NCBI RefSeq assembly: GCF_006491595.2 | Contig: NZ_VEVQ02000002.1 | Coordinates: 62,001-126,000 of the forward strand | From: Flavobacterium jejuense | Lineage (GTDB): Bacteria; Bacteroidota; Bacteroidia; Flavobacteriales; Flavobacteriaceae | DNA length: 64,000 nucleotides | Reading direction: 5' to 3' | Part shown: in pieces, positions 36,507 through 45,164 of the stretch | Layout: each line of letters opens with the position of its first letter | Position numbering within the stretch: the stretch's first letter is position 1 | The notes under the pieces: model-generated | What the model saw: the letters and a program-made list of their open reading frames with translations, nothing else | Database searches by the model: none | Told to the model about the DNA's origin: nothing | Translations under genes and position numbers: made by a program

Positions 36507-39362
36507 ATGCCAAAAGACAATTCTATTAAATCGGTTTTAATTATAGGTTCAGGTCCTATTGTAATTGGTCAAGCTTGCGAATTTGATTACGCAGGTTCAC
36601 AATCTGCTCGTTCTCTTCGTGAGGAAGGTTTAGAAGTCATTCTTATCAACTCTAATCCTGCAACTATAATGACAGATCCATCAATGGCCGATCATGTTTA
36701 TTTATTACCCTTAACCACAAAATCATTAATCCAAATACTAAAAGAACATCCACAAATAGATGCTGTTTTACCTACAATGGGTGGACAAACTGCTTTGAAT
36801 TTGTGTATCGAAGCCGATGAAAAAGGAATTTGGGATGATTTTGGAGTAAAAATGATAGGAGTTGATGTTAACGCTATTAATATTACTGAAGATAGAGAAA
36901 AATTCAAACAACTTTTAGAAAAATTAGGTGTTGGAGCTGCACCAGCAAAAACGGCTACTTCTTTTTTACAAGGAAAAGAAATTGCTCAAGAATTTGGATT
37001 TCCATTAGTAATTCGTCCTTCATTTACACTTGGTGGAACTGGAGCAGCTTTTGTACATACTAAAGAAGAGTTTGACGAAAAACTAACCTACGGTTTAGAA
37101 ATGTCTCCTATTCATGAAGTGCTAATTGACAAAGCACTTTTAGGATGGAAAGAATACGAATTAGAATTATTAAGAGATAAAAACGATAACGTAGTCATTA
37201 TCTGTACCATCGAAAATATGGACCCTATGGGAATTCATACTGGAGATAGTATTACAGTGGCACCTGCGATGACTTTATCGGATAAAACGTATCAAAAGAT
37301 GCGTGATATGGCTATCTTAATGATGCGTGCTATTGGTAATTTCGCAGGAGGATGTAACGTTCAGTTTGCAGTTTCTCCAGATGAAAAAGAAGATATTGTT
37401 GCCATCGAGATTAATCCTCGTGTGTCTCGTTCTTCTGCATTGGCTTCAAAAGCTACTGGTTATCCTATTGCAAAAATTGCTACTAAATTGGCTTTGGGTT
37501 ACAACCTAGACGAATTACAAAATCAAATTACAAAATCGACTTCGGCTTTATTTGAACCAACATTAGATTATGTAATTGTAAAAATACCGCGTTGGAACTT
37601 CGATAAATTTGAAGGTTCTGACAGAACTTTGGGTTTACAAATGAAATCAGTAGGTGAAGTTATGGGAATTGGACGTTCGTTCCAAGAAGCGCTTCACAAA
37701 GCCACACAGTCATTGGAAATCAAAAGAAATGGATTAGGAGCAGACGGAAAAGGCTACAAAAACTACGAGCAAATCATCGAGAAATTGACTTTCGCGAGTT
37801 GGGACAGAGTTTTTGTAATCTATGATGCGATTGCGATGGGAATTCCTTTGAGTAGAATTCATGAAATTACTAGAATAGATATGTGGTTCTTGAAGCAATA
37901 TGAAGAGTTGTTTATTTTGCAAAAAGAAATTGCTAACTTCACGGTAGATACTTTACCAAGAGAATTGTTATTAGAAGCCAAACAAAAAGGATATGGTGAC
38001 CGACAAATTGCTCACATGATGGGTTGTTTGGAAAGTCAAGTCTATAAATTACGCCAGGAGCAAAAAATTAATAGAGTTTATAAGTTAGTAGATACTTGTG
38101 CTGCGGAATTCAAAGCATTGACGCCTTATTATTACTCTACTTTTGAAGCTGAAATTGAAAAAGCAGACGGAACACGTTATGTTCACAATGAAAGTATCGT
38201 TACTGATAAAAAGAAAGTAATTGTTTTAGGTTCTGGACCTAACCGAATTGGACAAGGAATCGAATTTGATTATTCTTGTGTGCATGGTGTTTTAGCAGCA
38301 AAAGAATGTGGTTACGAAACCATCATGATTAACTGTAACCCTGAAACCGTTTCAACTGATTTTGATACGGCTGATAAATTATACTTCGAACCGGTTTTTT
38401 GGGAACATATTTACGATATCATCCAACACGAAAAACCTGAAGGGGTTATTGTACAATTAGGTGGACAAACCGCTTTAAAATTAGCAGAAAAATTATCGAA
38501 GCATGGTGTAAAAATCATTGGAACTTCTTTTGAAGCTTTAGATTTAGCTGAAGATAGAGGTCGTTTCTCTGATTTGTTAACCGATTTGAAAATACCTTTC
38601 CCACAATTTGGAATTGCTGAAAGTGCGGAAGAAGCTTCACAATTAGCTGATAAACTAGACTTTCCATTATTAGTACGTCCTTCTTATGTATTAGGAGGTC
38701 AAGGGATGAAAATTGTGATTAACAAACAAGAACTAGAAGAACATGTAATTGATTTATTAAAATCGATTCCTGGGAATAAATTGCTTTTGGATCATTATTT
38801 AGATGGTGCCATAGAAGCAGAGGCAGATGCCATTTGTGATGCTGATGGCAATGTGTATATCATAGGAATTATGGAACACATTGAGCCTTGTGGTGTGCAT
38901 TCTGGAGATAGTAATGCGACTTTACCTCCTTTCAACTTAGGAGAATTTGTAATGCAACAAATAAAAGACCACACGCATAAAATTGCAAGAGCGTTGAAAA
39001 CTGTTGGTTTAATCAACATACAATTTGCGATTAAAGACGATACGGTTTACATTATTGAAGCGAACCCAAGAGCGTCTCGTACCGTTCCTTTCATAGCAAA
39101 AGCATACAAAGAGCCTTATGTGAATTACGCCACAAAAGTAATGTTGGGTCACAATAAAGTAACCGACTTTATGTTCAACCCACAATTAAAAGGCTACGCG
39201 ATTAAGCAACCGGTATTCTCTTTTAGTAAGTTCAAAAACGTAAACAAGGCTTTAGGACCAGAAATGAAATCAACTGGAGAAAGCATTTTGTTTATAGACG
39301 ACTTAAAAGACGACCAGTTCTACGAGTTGTATTCTAGAAGAAAAATGTATTTGAGTAAATAG
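36507..39362 (+). CDS. carB: Carbamoyl-phosphate synthase large subunit
   Basis: 951 residues. Two homologous ATP-grasp halves are complete: the first starts KSVLIIGSGPIVIGQACEFDYAGSQ, the second KKVIVLGSGPNRIGQGIEFDYSC (about residue 572), each followed by glycine-rich ATP-binding loops (RPSFTLGGTGAAF; RPSYVLGGQGMKI) and metal-binding ENPR-type motifs (EINPRVSRSSALASKATGYPIA; EANPRASRTVPFIAKA). The protein stops soon after the second half (LYSRRKMYLSK), so the C-terminal MGS-like allosteric domain of the ~1070-residue enzyme is missing, as in other flavobacterial CarB. It makes carbamoyl phosphate for pyrimidine and arginine synthesis; carA is not adjacent. Confidence 0.96.
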   Translation: MPKDNSIKSVLIIGSGPIVIGQACEFDYAGSQSARSLREEGLEVILINSNPATIMTDPSMADHVYLLPLTTKSLIQILKEHPQIDAVLPTMGGQTALNLCIEADEKGIWDDFGVKMIGVDVNAINITEDREKFKQLLEKLGVGAAPAKTATSFLQGKEIAQEFGFPLVIRPSFTLGGTGAAFVHTKEEFDEKLTYGLEMSPIHEVLIDKALLGWKEYELELLRDKNDNVVIICTIENMDPMGIHTGDSITVAPAMTLSDKTYQKMRDMAILMMRAIGNFAGGCNVQFAVSPDEKEDIVAIEINPRVSRSSALASKATGYPIAKIATKLALGYNLDELQNQITKSTSALFEPTLDYVIVKIPRWNFDKFEGSDRTLGLQMKSVGEVMGIGRSFQEALHKATQSLEIKRNGLGADGKGYKNYEQIIEKLTFASWDRVFVIYDAIAMGIPLSRIHEITRIDMWFLKQYEELFILQKEIANFTVDTLPRELLLEAKQKGYGDRQIAHMMGCLESQVYKLRQEQKINRVYKLVDTCAAEFKALTPYYYSTFEAEIEKADGTRYVHNESIVTDKKKVIVLGSGPNRIGQGIEFDYSCVHGVLAAKECGYETIMINCNPETVSTDFDTADKLYFEPVFWEHIYDIIQHEKPEGVIVQLGGQTALKLAEKLSKHGVKIIGTSFEALDLAEDRGRFSDLLTDLKIPFPQFGIAESAEEASQLADKLDFPLLVRPSYVLGGQGMKIVINKQELEEHVIDLLKSIPGNKLLLDHYLDGAIEAEADAICDADGNVYIIGIMEHIEPCGVHSGDSNATLPPFNLGEFVMQQIKDHTHKIARALKTVGLINIQFAIKDDTVYIIEANPRASRTVPFIAKAYKEPYVNYATKVMLGHNKVTDFMFNPQLKGYAIKQPVFSFSKFKNVNKALGPEMKSTGESILFIDDLKDDQFYELYSRRKMYLSK

Positions 39363-39393
39363 TAGAAAGTAACCAAAAGAAATGTCTATATAA

Positions 39394-40101
39394 ATGACTG
39401 ACGAAATCTTATTGATTCCTGATAAAATAGATATTGAGCGTGATTCAGTTGCGGAAATTTGGAAAAATAATGGTGGTGAAATTAAACGGATTGGGAAATT
39501 TTGGGAACAACCTGATATTGATTTGACAAAAAGAATTACAATATATGGTATTGATACCTTTAGTTTAGTTTTAGCACAAATCGTGGGAGTAAAACTAGTT
39601 GAACCGAAAGATGAAATGATAGGTCAACTCGATTTTGATTGGATTAAAAGAAAAATTGATATTTTAAGAATTTATGACGTTAATGAATCTTTGTTTCCAG
39701 CTTTTATAAAACCAGTTAAACCTAAAACTTTTAAATCAAAAGTGTATGATGATTTTACTAGCTTTTTAAAAGAGGTAAACGGAATTGATCAAGCTGAAAA
39801 AATAATAAAGTCTAGTATAATTTCTATAGAAAGTGAAGTTAGAGCCTTTATTTTGAATGAAGAAATTCTTGATATGGCAATTTATGAAGGTAATTCTGAT
39901 TTGATTTCAGCAAGAAAATTTTTAAACGATTTTTTAAAAATCTATTCTATTGATTTACCTAAAACTTATGTTGTTGATTTGGGTTATAATAAGGTTGATG
40001 GGTGGTTTATTATTGAGTTTAATTCTAGTTGGGGAGCAGGACTAAATTTATGTGATCCAAGTAAAATTATTGATGCAATTAGAGAAGCTACAATAAACTA
40101 G
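39394..40101 (+). CDS. ATP-grasp protein, R2K clade (DUF4343-like)
   Basis: 235 residues. Weak N-terminal half, then FPAFIKPVKPKTFKSKVY (ATP-binding Lys residues), ISIESEVRAFILNEEI and the C-terminal metal-binding GWFIIEFNSSWGAGLNLCDP (E-x-N). This fits the small R2K family of ATP-grasp ligases. Such enzymes are thought to modify peptides or proteins and are often found in phage or conflict-related loci; the substrate is unknown. It follows carB by 31 bases on the same strand and abuts the accessory region that contains Hachiman. Confidence 0.75.
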   Translation: MTDEILLIPDKIDIERDSVAEIWKNNGGEIKRIGKFWEQPDIDLTKRITIYGIDTFSLVLAQIVGVKLVEPKDEMIGQLDFDWIKRKIDILRIYDVNESLFPAFIKPVKPKTFKSKVYDDFTSFLKEVNGIDQAEKIIKSSIISIESEVRAFILNEEILDMAIYEGNSDLISARKFLNDFLKIYSIDLPKTYVVDLGYNKVDGWFIIEFNSSWGAGLNLCDPSKIIDAIREATIN

Positions 40102-40164
40102 TAAATTTGGTTTAGAATCAGAATTGTATCTCTTGTTATACGTTTCTTTAATTAGATGAAATAG

Positions 40165-40196
40165 AAATCCCAATCGAGAGATTGGGATTTTTTTAT
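40165..40196. terminator. Bidirectional terminator between the ATP-grasp gene and hamB
   Basis: AAATCCCAATC / GATTGGGATTT stem with a short GAGA-type loop and a T run. Confidence 0.88.
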
Positions 40197-40230
40197 GGTT
40201 TTTAAACTCATACTTAATACTAAGAATTTT

Positions 40231-42342
40231 TTAAGAGTTGCTATAGTTATTAGTTTTTATTCCGTCATAAAAATAATCTAGGATATAGTTATCAAATTCA
40301 TCTAACATAGCATTTTTTTTAATTTCATTTTTATCCAAAGAATTAAAAATATCTATCACGCTGTGAATTGTTAATTCTTGATTATAAAAATTTATTATTC
40401 CTAATTTATGAATTTTTTTTGAAATCATTCTTGGTAATCCATATTCTTCAAGTTGAAAAACTACAGTCGGTAAAAAGGCGTGAGAAATGTAGGCAATAAA
40501 TTTAGATATGTCATAATTTTTACCTTTAAGTAATTCTTTTTGAAGTACATTGACATCTTTTAAAAGAGACGCAAATTTAAAAGTTACATTTTTTTCAAGT
40601 TTAAAAAACTCATCAATACTAACATCGTATGGTTCTAAATCTTTTAATAATTCTGGAATTGATTTAAACCAATTATTACGTAAAATTTTAATGAATTCCA
40701 CAAATGTATTATTTTTCGTTTCCCAGTTACCAGGCTGTAAATTGATTATTTTGTATAATGATTTATCCCATTGACTTCTATTTTTAGAATTTAAATAAGA
40801 AAGACCGTTCCAACTTTCAGGATTTATCGACATATCAATTGCAATAGATTTTATCAATTCTGAATTGCTAGATTGGAATACAGATTCATCTTTTAGTCTA
40901 TTGTACACTTCTACACCAAGAATTCCTTCCATTTCATCTTTATAAAGGATTAGTTTTGCAACTTGTTCTTTAGTCAACAGTTTGTCATATTTTTGACTAT
41001 CTAAATCTCCTAATATTTCTTCTGGAAATTCGATATTCAAAGCAGTTTGTGTATTCACAGGTGGTTTGTCTAATATGTAGACTTTACCAATGAAATGTTG
41101 AAACATTCTGCCACTTCTACCAATAATGTTTCTATATGTAAAATCATTTAAGTTTGAACTACCATTTTTATTCATCCAAATTATTACATTTTCTGCTGAT
41201 GTGTTAACTCCTTCAATAATAGAAGATGTAGAAATTATATTGCTTATTCCTTTTTTATCTTCAAATAATTTAACTTGTATTTGACTTAAAGAGCGATGCA
41301 ACCTGCCGTTGTGTATTCCAGTTCCTCTTTTTATAAGATTTGTTAAATTCCAATTGTAATCGTAATTCTTACCTAACCAATTTGCAAATTGGTCCAGTAG
41401 TATATTATTTTTTTCTGAATATGTAGTTAATATTAGATTAGATATGTTCTCTATATTTGTATATGTACCAGCATATATTAATGATTTTGTTTGTTTTTGG
41501 TTTAAAATATTAATTAAAAATTTGCTTTTTAACTCTATATTTTTATTTATTTCTTTATAAAGTTCATGTTTTTCCAAAAAAACTGTATTAAAGTCTAGTT
41601 GTATAAATTCCATATCTGCTGTAAATGGATTATCTTCTAAAGTTGATATGTTGGGAGCTAAAAAATATTTTTGTTTGGATTTACTGCCAATTTTTATAAT
41701 TGCTTTAACTAGACTTGGGGATCTTACTTTATCAAATAAACTACTTGCTTTATAAAATTCATCAATAATCATTATATCAAAGAATTCAACTTTTTCCAAA
41801 TAATTTATAGCTCTTTCTTGTGGAAAAATAAAAATGTTCTTTTCTGCAGGTTCTACTTCGGTTGTAGTAATGATTTTGTATTCGTTAGCGAATTTTTTAT
41901 ATAATCTCCTTCTAGTTTCATCTGTCAACGCAATTGTTGGAACAATTATTATTACATTTTTTGGTTTTTTGATTTTTATAAAAGCATCTATAACAAAACT
42001 TTTTCCAAAACTTGTTGGTGCGCTCACTGCTATGTTTTTGCCTTCTAAAAGTTTTTTCAATAAAAAAGATTGCTCGCGATGTAATGTAACAGGTTTTTCT
42101 TCTCCAATATTAACTTTGAAAATTTCATAAATATATCTTTCTTCCCAATTAGAAGTTTCTTGTTGTAAGTATGGAAATAAGCCAGTTTCTCTAATTAAAT
42201 GATTTACTAACGGTGTGTATTCTAACTTTTGTGTTTTATGATAATCTAAGAGTTTAATTAGTTCTTCTCTTGCTTCATTATCTTTGTTAGAAATTAGTAA
42301 GTCGTTTATTTTATGACAATTATCAAATATTATATCTTCCAT
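40231..42342 (-). CDS. hamB: Hachiman anti-phage system helicase HamB
   Basis: 703 residues, superfamily 2 helicase. Q-like HREQ (88-91), Walker A APTSFGKS (108-115), motif Ia IIIVPTIALTDETRRR, motif II IIDEFYK (about 192-198, a DExx variant), motif III-like FLAPN, motif V IISTSSIIEGVNTSAENVIIW and motif VI IIGRSGRMFQH. The C-terminal 250 residues are helical and unassigned. In Hachiman the helicase surveys DNA and restrains then releases the HamA nuclease. It starts 2 bases after hamA stops, so the two are one operon. The pairing with a DUF1837 gene fixes the identification. Confidence 0.92.
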   Translation of the reverse strand: MEDIIFDNCHKINDLLISNKDNEAREELIKLLDYHKTQKLEYTPLVNHLIRETGLFPYLQQETSNWEERYIYEIFKVNIGEEKPVTLHREQSFLLKKLLEGKNIAVSAPTSFGKSFVIDAFIKIKKPKNVIIIVPTIALTDETRRRLYKKFANEYKIITTTEVEPAEKNIFIFPQERAINYLEKVEFFDIMIIDEFYKASSLFDKVRSPSLVKAIIKIGSKSKQKYFLAPNISTLEDNPFTADMEFIQLDFNTVFLEKHELYKEINKNIELKSKFLINILNQKQTKSLIYAGTYTNIENISNLILTTYSEKNNILLDQFANWLGKNYDYNWNLTNLIKRGTGIHNGRLHRSLSQIQVKLFEDKKGISNIISTSSIIEGVNTSAENVIIWMNKNGSSNLNDFTYRNIIGRSGRMFQHFIGKVYILDKPPVNTQTALNIEFPEEILGDLDSQKYDKLLTKEQVAKLILYKDEMEGILGVEVYNRLKDESVFQSSNSELIKSIAIDMSINPESWNGLSYLNSKNRSQWDKSLYKIINLQPGNWETKNNTFVEFIKILRNNWFKSIPELLKDLEPYDVSIDEFFKLEKNVTFKFASLLKDVNVLQKELLKGKNYDISKFIAYISHAFLPTVVFQLEEYGLPRMISKKIHKLGIINFYNQELTIHSVIDIFNSLDKNEIKKNAMLDEFDNYILDYFYDGIKTNNYSNS

Positions 42343-42344
42343 AA

Positions 42345-43268
42345 TTAATTTCTATATACTTGTGCTTTCTCAATAAATTTATCAACTATTGGTTTTTTTT
42401 CAGGAACTGGAAAAAGAATGATATGAAACTTAATTTCTGAATATAAATCAACCTCGTTGCATTTATTTATTTGTCTTTTAAAGTATTCAGTTGCTCTTTC
42501 TTTATGATGATTTATTATCTGGGTTTTATATTCTTCTGTTAAATGAGTTGTTTCTTTTGTGATGCTACATTCATATAATAATAGGATTGGTATATTTAAA
42601 ATTGGCTTTATTGAATCTATAGATTGTTCTTGTGAAAGAGATTGGATAATTTTTGCTCGTAATTCTGTAGAAATCTCTTCAAAATCATTTATATCTGAAA
42701 GATTGGTAATTAACATATTTTCTTTCTTTATTTTTCTCAATGTCAAAGAGTCTTTTACAGAATCAATGATTACATCTAATCTTGCATTTTCAATTGAATT
42801 ATAAAATTTAGATTCGCCAAACCATAAGGAAAATTCATTTTCATTTTCAATTACAATGTGAACACTGTCAGCACCTTTTGCATTATCTTGTGTATTTTGT
42901 TTGTAGAAAATTTTTGGAATTATTGGTAAAGCATGATAATATTTTTTCATTATTCCATAAAGTAGAATTTCAGATATTTCACTTCCTCTACCAATATCAT
43001 TTTCACTTTCTGAAAGCCTTAAATTTATTGCTGCTTCTGTTAATAATGAGTCTTCGCCTTCTATAGCCAATGAATTTCTTTCTCTATGATTTAATGCAGT
43101 TTCTTTTATGTTATTCCATATAAATTTTTGAAACTTATTATAGTTCCAAAAGCCATTTTCAAAAGTATTTATTAAACTAAGAACCTTTTTATTAGTAATT
43201 GGATTTAGATCTTTATCATTAGTGATAACTGAAAAAGCATCATTAATTAGAACTTCAAAATTTATCAT
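42345..43268 (-). CDS. hamA: Hachiman anti-phage system effector nuclease HamA (DUF1837)
   Basis: 307 residues. The DUF1837 core contains GRGSEISEILLYGIMKKYY (about 93-111), then AKGADSVHIVI (Asp134, His137) and LWFGESKFYNSIENA (Glu152-x-Lys154). The D...ExK arrangement is a PD-(D/E)xK nuclease site, as described for HamA, which degrades DNA when HamB is triggered. No signal peptide. It is the upstream gene of the hamAB operon, the usual order. The promoter and a long inverted repeat lie immediately upstream. Confidence 0.92.
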   Translation of the reverse strand: MINFEVLINDAFSVITNDKDLNPITNKKVLSLINTFENGFWNYNKFQKFIWNNIKETALNHRERNSLAIEGEDSLLTEAAINLRLSESENDIGRGSEISEILLYGIMKKYYHALPIIPKIFYKQNTQDNAKGADSVHIVIENENEFSLWFGESKFYNSIENARLDVIIDSVKDSLTLRKIKKENMLITNLSDINDFEEISTELRAKIIQSLSQEQSIDSIKPILNIPILLLYECSITKETTHLTEEYKTQIINHHKERATEYFKRQINKCNEVDLYSEIKFHIILFPVPEKKPIVDKFIEKAQVYRN

Positions 43269-43334
43269 GATTTATCTTATTCAATTTTATTTTAATAAAA
43301 TGTCTTATTTAATAATTTGACTTTATTATTCTGT

Positions 43335-43365
43335 CAAATCTAACCTTTCCAATCCACTTCCACAA
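43335..43365 (-). promoter_or_regulatory. hamAB promoter
   Basis: Minus strand: TTG (43365-43363), 20-base spacer, TAGATTTG (43342-43335), about 66 bases before hamA. The -33 element is immediately adjacent to the palindrome TACGTATAAATACGTA, which could be an operator. Confidence 0.7.
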
Positions 43366-43500
43366 TACGTATAAATACGTATTTTTCATGGTTTTTTGTA
43401 CGTATTTATACGTAGTTTTTGTTTTTGAGGGGCTTATTTTGGTAAAAATAGGAAGACGGTTTTTGTGTTTTTTACGGGAAAACGTAATTTTTTAAAATAG
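43335..43500 (-). repeat. Dispersed repeat unit A, copy 1 (promoter-bearing)
   Basis: It contains the hamAB promoter, two 16-base palindromes that are reverse complements of each other (TACGTATAAATACGTA at 43366-43381, TACGTATTTATACGTA at 43399-43414, 17 bases apart), then GTTTTTGTTTTTGAGG, AATAGGAAGACGG and GTGTTTTTTACGGGAAAAC. Most of these landmarks recur in the same order upstream of the DUF4240 gene near 46.1 kb. The 43269-43742 gap is filled by this unit and unit B. Confidence 0.7.
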
Positions 43501-43510
43501 TTTTTAAATA

Positions 43511-43690
43511 GACGCGTTCTCGATACACTGTTTCTAAAATTGCTGTTCGCTTTTTAAAAACAGCACTCGAACTGACGGTTTGAGAGATAAGTAGGTTTTC
43601 AATACATAATCCACGTCACTTCGAGTTTTTTCAATAGAATGCAATGGAATTGAAAAAGCCTGTTCGCCTCTGGAGGATATCGAGAAGTTT
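43511..43690. repeat. Dispersed repeat unit B, copy 1 (terminal inverted repeats)
   Basis: About 180 bases bounded by TTCTCGATA (43517-43525) and TATCGAGAA (43678-43686). Internal landmarks are CTCGAACTGACGGTTTGA and TCACTTCGAGT. The second copy near 45.2 kb shares all four landmarks in the same order. No coding capacity. It has the size and ends of a MITE- or REP-like element, though no transposase is visible. Confidence 0.75.
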
Positions 43691-43742
43691 ATGTTTAAAA
43701 ATTGTTTTCAGAACTAGAATTTGACATTTTTTAATTTTATTA

Positions 43743-44018
43743 CTAAAAATCTTGTCTACCAATTATAGTAATAATTTCTATAGTATCGGCTTTGATATTG
43801 TAATAAATAGTGTCAACTCCACAAACACAATAACGTTCTGCATTTTTATAATTTGAAACTACTGGAAATAGAAAAGGATTCGATGCAATTTTGCTAAAAC
43901 AGTCAAATAACATCTCATAATATTTATTTGCTTGTAATAAGCCAAATCTTCCTAAACCATATTCAAAAATTCTTATAATATCTTCTTCTGCTTCAAAAGA
44001 TAGCTTATAATTAAACAT
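43743..44018 (-). CDS. RelE/ParE-family toxin
   Basis: 91 residues, typical size. LSFEAEEDIIRIFEYGLGRFG is the first helix pair of the ParE fold; RYCVCGVDTIYYNIKADTIEIITIIGRQDF is the C-terminal sheet, with the conserved Arg in GRQDF. ParE-type toxins poison gyrase, while RelE types cut mRNA on the ribosome; the sequence leans to ParE because the antitoxin is ParD-like. It overlaps the antitoxin gene by 8 bases, with the antitoxin first, the usual order. Not to be confused with topoisomerase subunit parE at 7.8 kb. Confidence 0.88.
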   Translation of the reverse strand: MFNYKLSFEAEEDIIRIFEYGLGRFGLLQANKYYEMLFDCFSKIASNPFLFPVVSNYKNAERYCVCGVDTIYYNIKADTIEIITIIGRQDF

Positions 44019-44250
44019 TTAAACGATTTTTTATTTCGGTTAAAAGTTCTTCTTTAGTTTTTGTGCTAAAACCACTTTTCAAACCACGATCAATTTTTGC
44101 TTGTACAAATTCGTGATAGTCTTCACGATCTCTTGCTTGTTTGATTAAATAATTAACAACTTCACTTTTGCTTGTGAATTCTTCTTTCGCTACTTGTTCT
44201 TTTAACCATTCATCATTTTGATTGGCTAATGTGATGCTTTGTCTTGACAT
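44011..44250 (-). CDS. parD: ParD-family antitoxin
   Basis: 79 residues. The N-terminal ribbon-helix-helix starts with ITLANQNDEWLKEQVA and includes FTSKSEVVNYLIKQARDRE (DNA-binding strand then two helices). The C-terminal tail (FVQAKIDRGLKSGFSTKTKEELL) is the toxin-binding part. Such antitoxins neutralise the toxin and repress their own promoter; a 12-base palindrome just upstream is a likely operator. Confidence 0.9.
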   Translation of the reverse strand: MSRQSITLANQNDEWLKEQVAKEEFTSKSEVVNYLIKQARDREDYHEFVQAKIDRGLKSGFSTKTKEELLTEIKNRLNV

Positions 44251-44268
44251 AAGAAAATCATTTAGTGA

Positions 44269-44280
44269 TGTAAATTTACA
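44269..44280. promoter_or_regulatory. Candidate ParD operator
   Basis: Perfect palindrome TGTAAATTTACA, 19 bases upstream of the parD start, placed where a ribbon-helix-helix autorepressor would bind. Confidence 0.5.
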
Positions 44281-44350
44281 CCAAATAAATTAAAAAATCA
44301 ATTTCCCAGATAGATGTAAAAAAATATTTTTCCTTCAAATTGGACTTTTA

Positions 44351-44394
44351 TAGCATTAAAAATGCTACAACATCCTTGCAATTCCATAATTTTG
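44351..44394 (+). promoter_or_regulatory. Promoter with palindromic operator for the DUF1826-like gene
   Basis: Perfect inverted repeat TAGCATT-AAA-AATGCTA (44351-44367) lies 19 bases before a TAATTTTG -7 box (44387-44394). The palindrome covers the place of the -33 element, which lacks a TTG, so it is a candidate regulator site. Confidence 0.5.
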
Positions 44395-44431
44395 TAGTGT
44401 ATTACATAATTCAATTTCCTAATCAAATATT

Positions 44432-45130
44432 ATGAGCCATACATTTTCTGAAAGCAACCAAATTGGAAAAGTATCGAGTTTTGAGGAACTGGTACAAACG
44501 GATTTTGAGGGAGATAGAAATGCCTTGTGTTGGTACAGAAATTTGGAAGGTGATTTTAAAGAGATTGTAACCCAACTGCAATTAAAGGAGGATATAACAG
44601 AAGTGTATCCTGAAGATTTAGTAGCACTCCAACTATCGGAAAAGGGAAATGTAGCAAGAGCCATTATTTTAGAGGATTTTCAATTATTAGCGGATTACGG
44701 AGCTTCTCCAACGCTTAATTTACTGAAATGTTATGAACGAGATGATGTCTTTGATTTCATAACTACGGATGTGTATTCCTTTCATGTGGATCGTTCACCT
44801 GTTGCTACAGATACTTTTTTATGCACCTATTATGGAGCAACGAGTGAGATTATTGCTAATGTACAAGCGCAACAAAAAATTCTAATTCCAGAAATTAGAG
44901 CAAAGCTTAACGAGTTACATGATGGTCCAGCGGATGAATTTGAAGATTTTTTAACCGAAAATTATTTTGATTTGCATTATGAAGTCCAACCTAATGCAAT
45001 TCCTATTTCTTTAGGAGTAGGGCATCTTTGTCGCCTCGCTGTAGATTATCCGGAACAGCAGGTGTTGCCTTGTATTCACAGAGCACCCGTAGAAAATGAA
45101 GGGGAATATCGTTTGTTGTTGATTTGTTAG
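44432..45130 (+). CDS. DUF1826-like protein
   Basis: 232 residues, cytoplasmic. Central block VYSFHVDRSPVATDTFLCTYYGATSEII and C-terminal IHRAPVENEGEYRLLLIC resemble DUF1826, where FHVD...TYxGxGT and LHRSPP...R are conserved; the spaced His, Asp and His suggest a metal-dependent (perhaps 2-oxoglutarate-type) fold. DUF1826 genes in other bacteria are often under zinc control. Homology is judged by motif only. It is flanked by the toxin-antitoxin pair and a unit B repeat. Confidence 0.6.
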   Translation: MSHTFSESNQIGKVSSFEELVQTDFEGDRNALCWYRNLEGDFKEIVTQLQLKEDITEVYPEDLVALQLSEKGNVARAIILEDFQLLADYGASPTLNLLKCYERDDVFDFITTDVYSFHVDRSPVATDTFLCTYYGATSEIIANVQAQQKILIPEIRAKLNELHDGPADEFEDFLTENYFDLHYEVQPNAIPISLGVGHLCRLAVDYPEQQVLPCIHRAPVENEGEYRLLLIC

Positions 45131-45164
45131 AAAGAATTTTGGTGTGAAGTTTTTGTTTCCAGCA

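Noticed and set aside
43743..44018. Reading the toxin gene as topoisomerase parE because of the shared gene name
   Set aside because: It is a 91-residue RelE/ParE-fold toxin; the topoisomerase subunit is at 7.8-9.7 kb.
40231..44250. Possibility that the defence region is a prophage or integrative element
   Set aside because: No integrase, recombinase, phage structural gene, tRNA or att-like direct repeat was seen at the borders.
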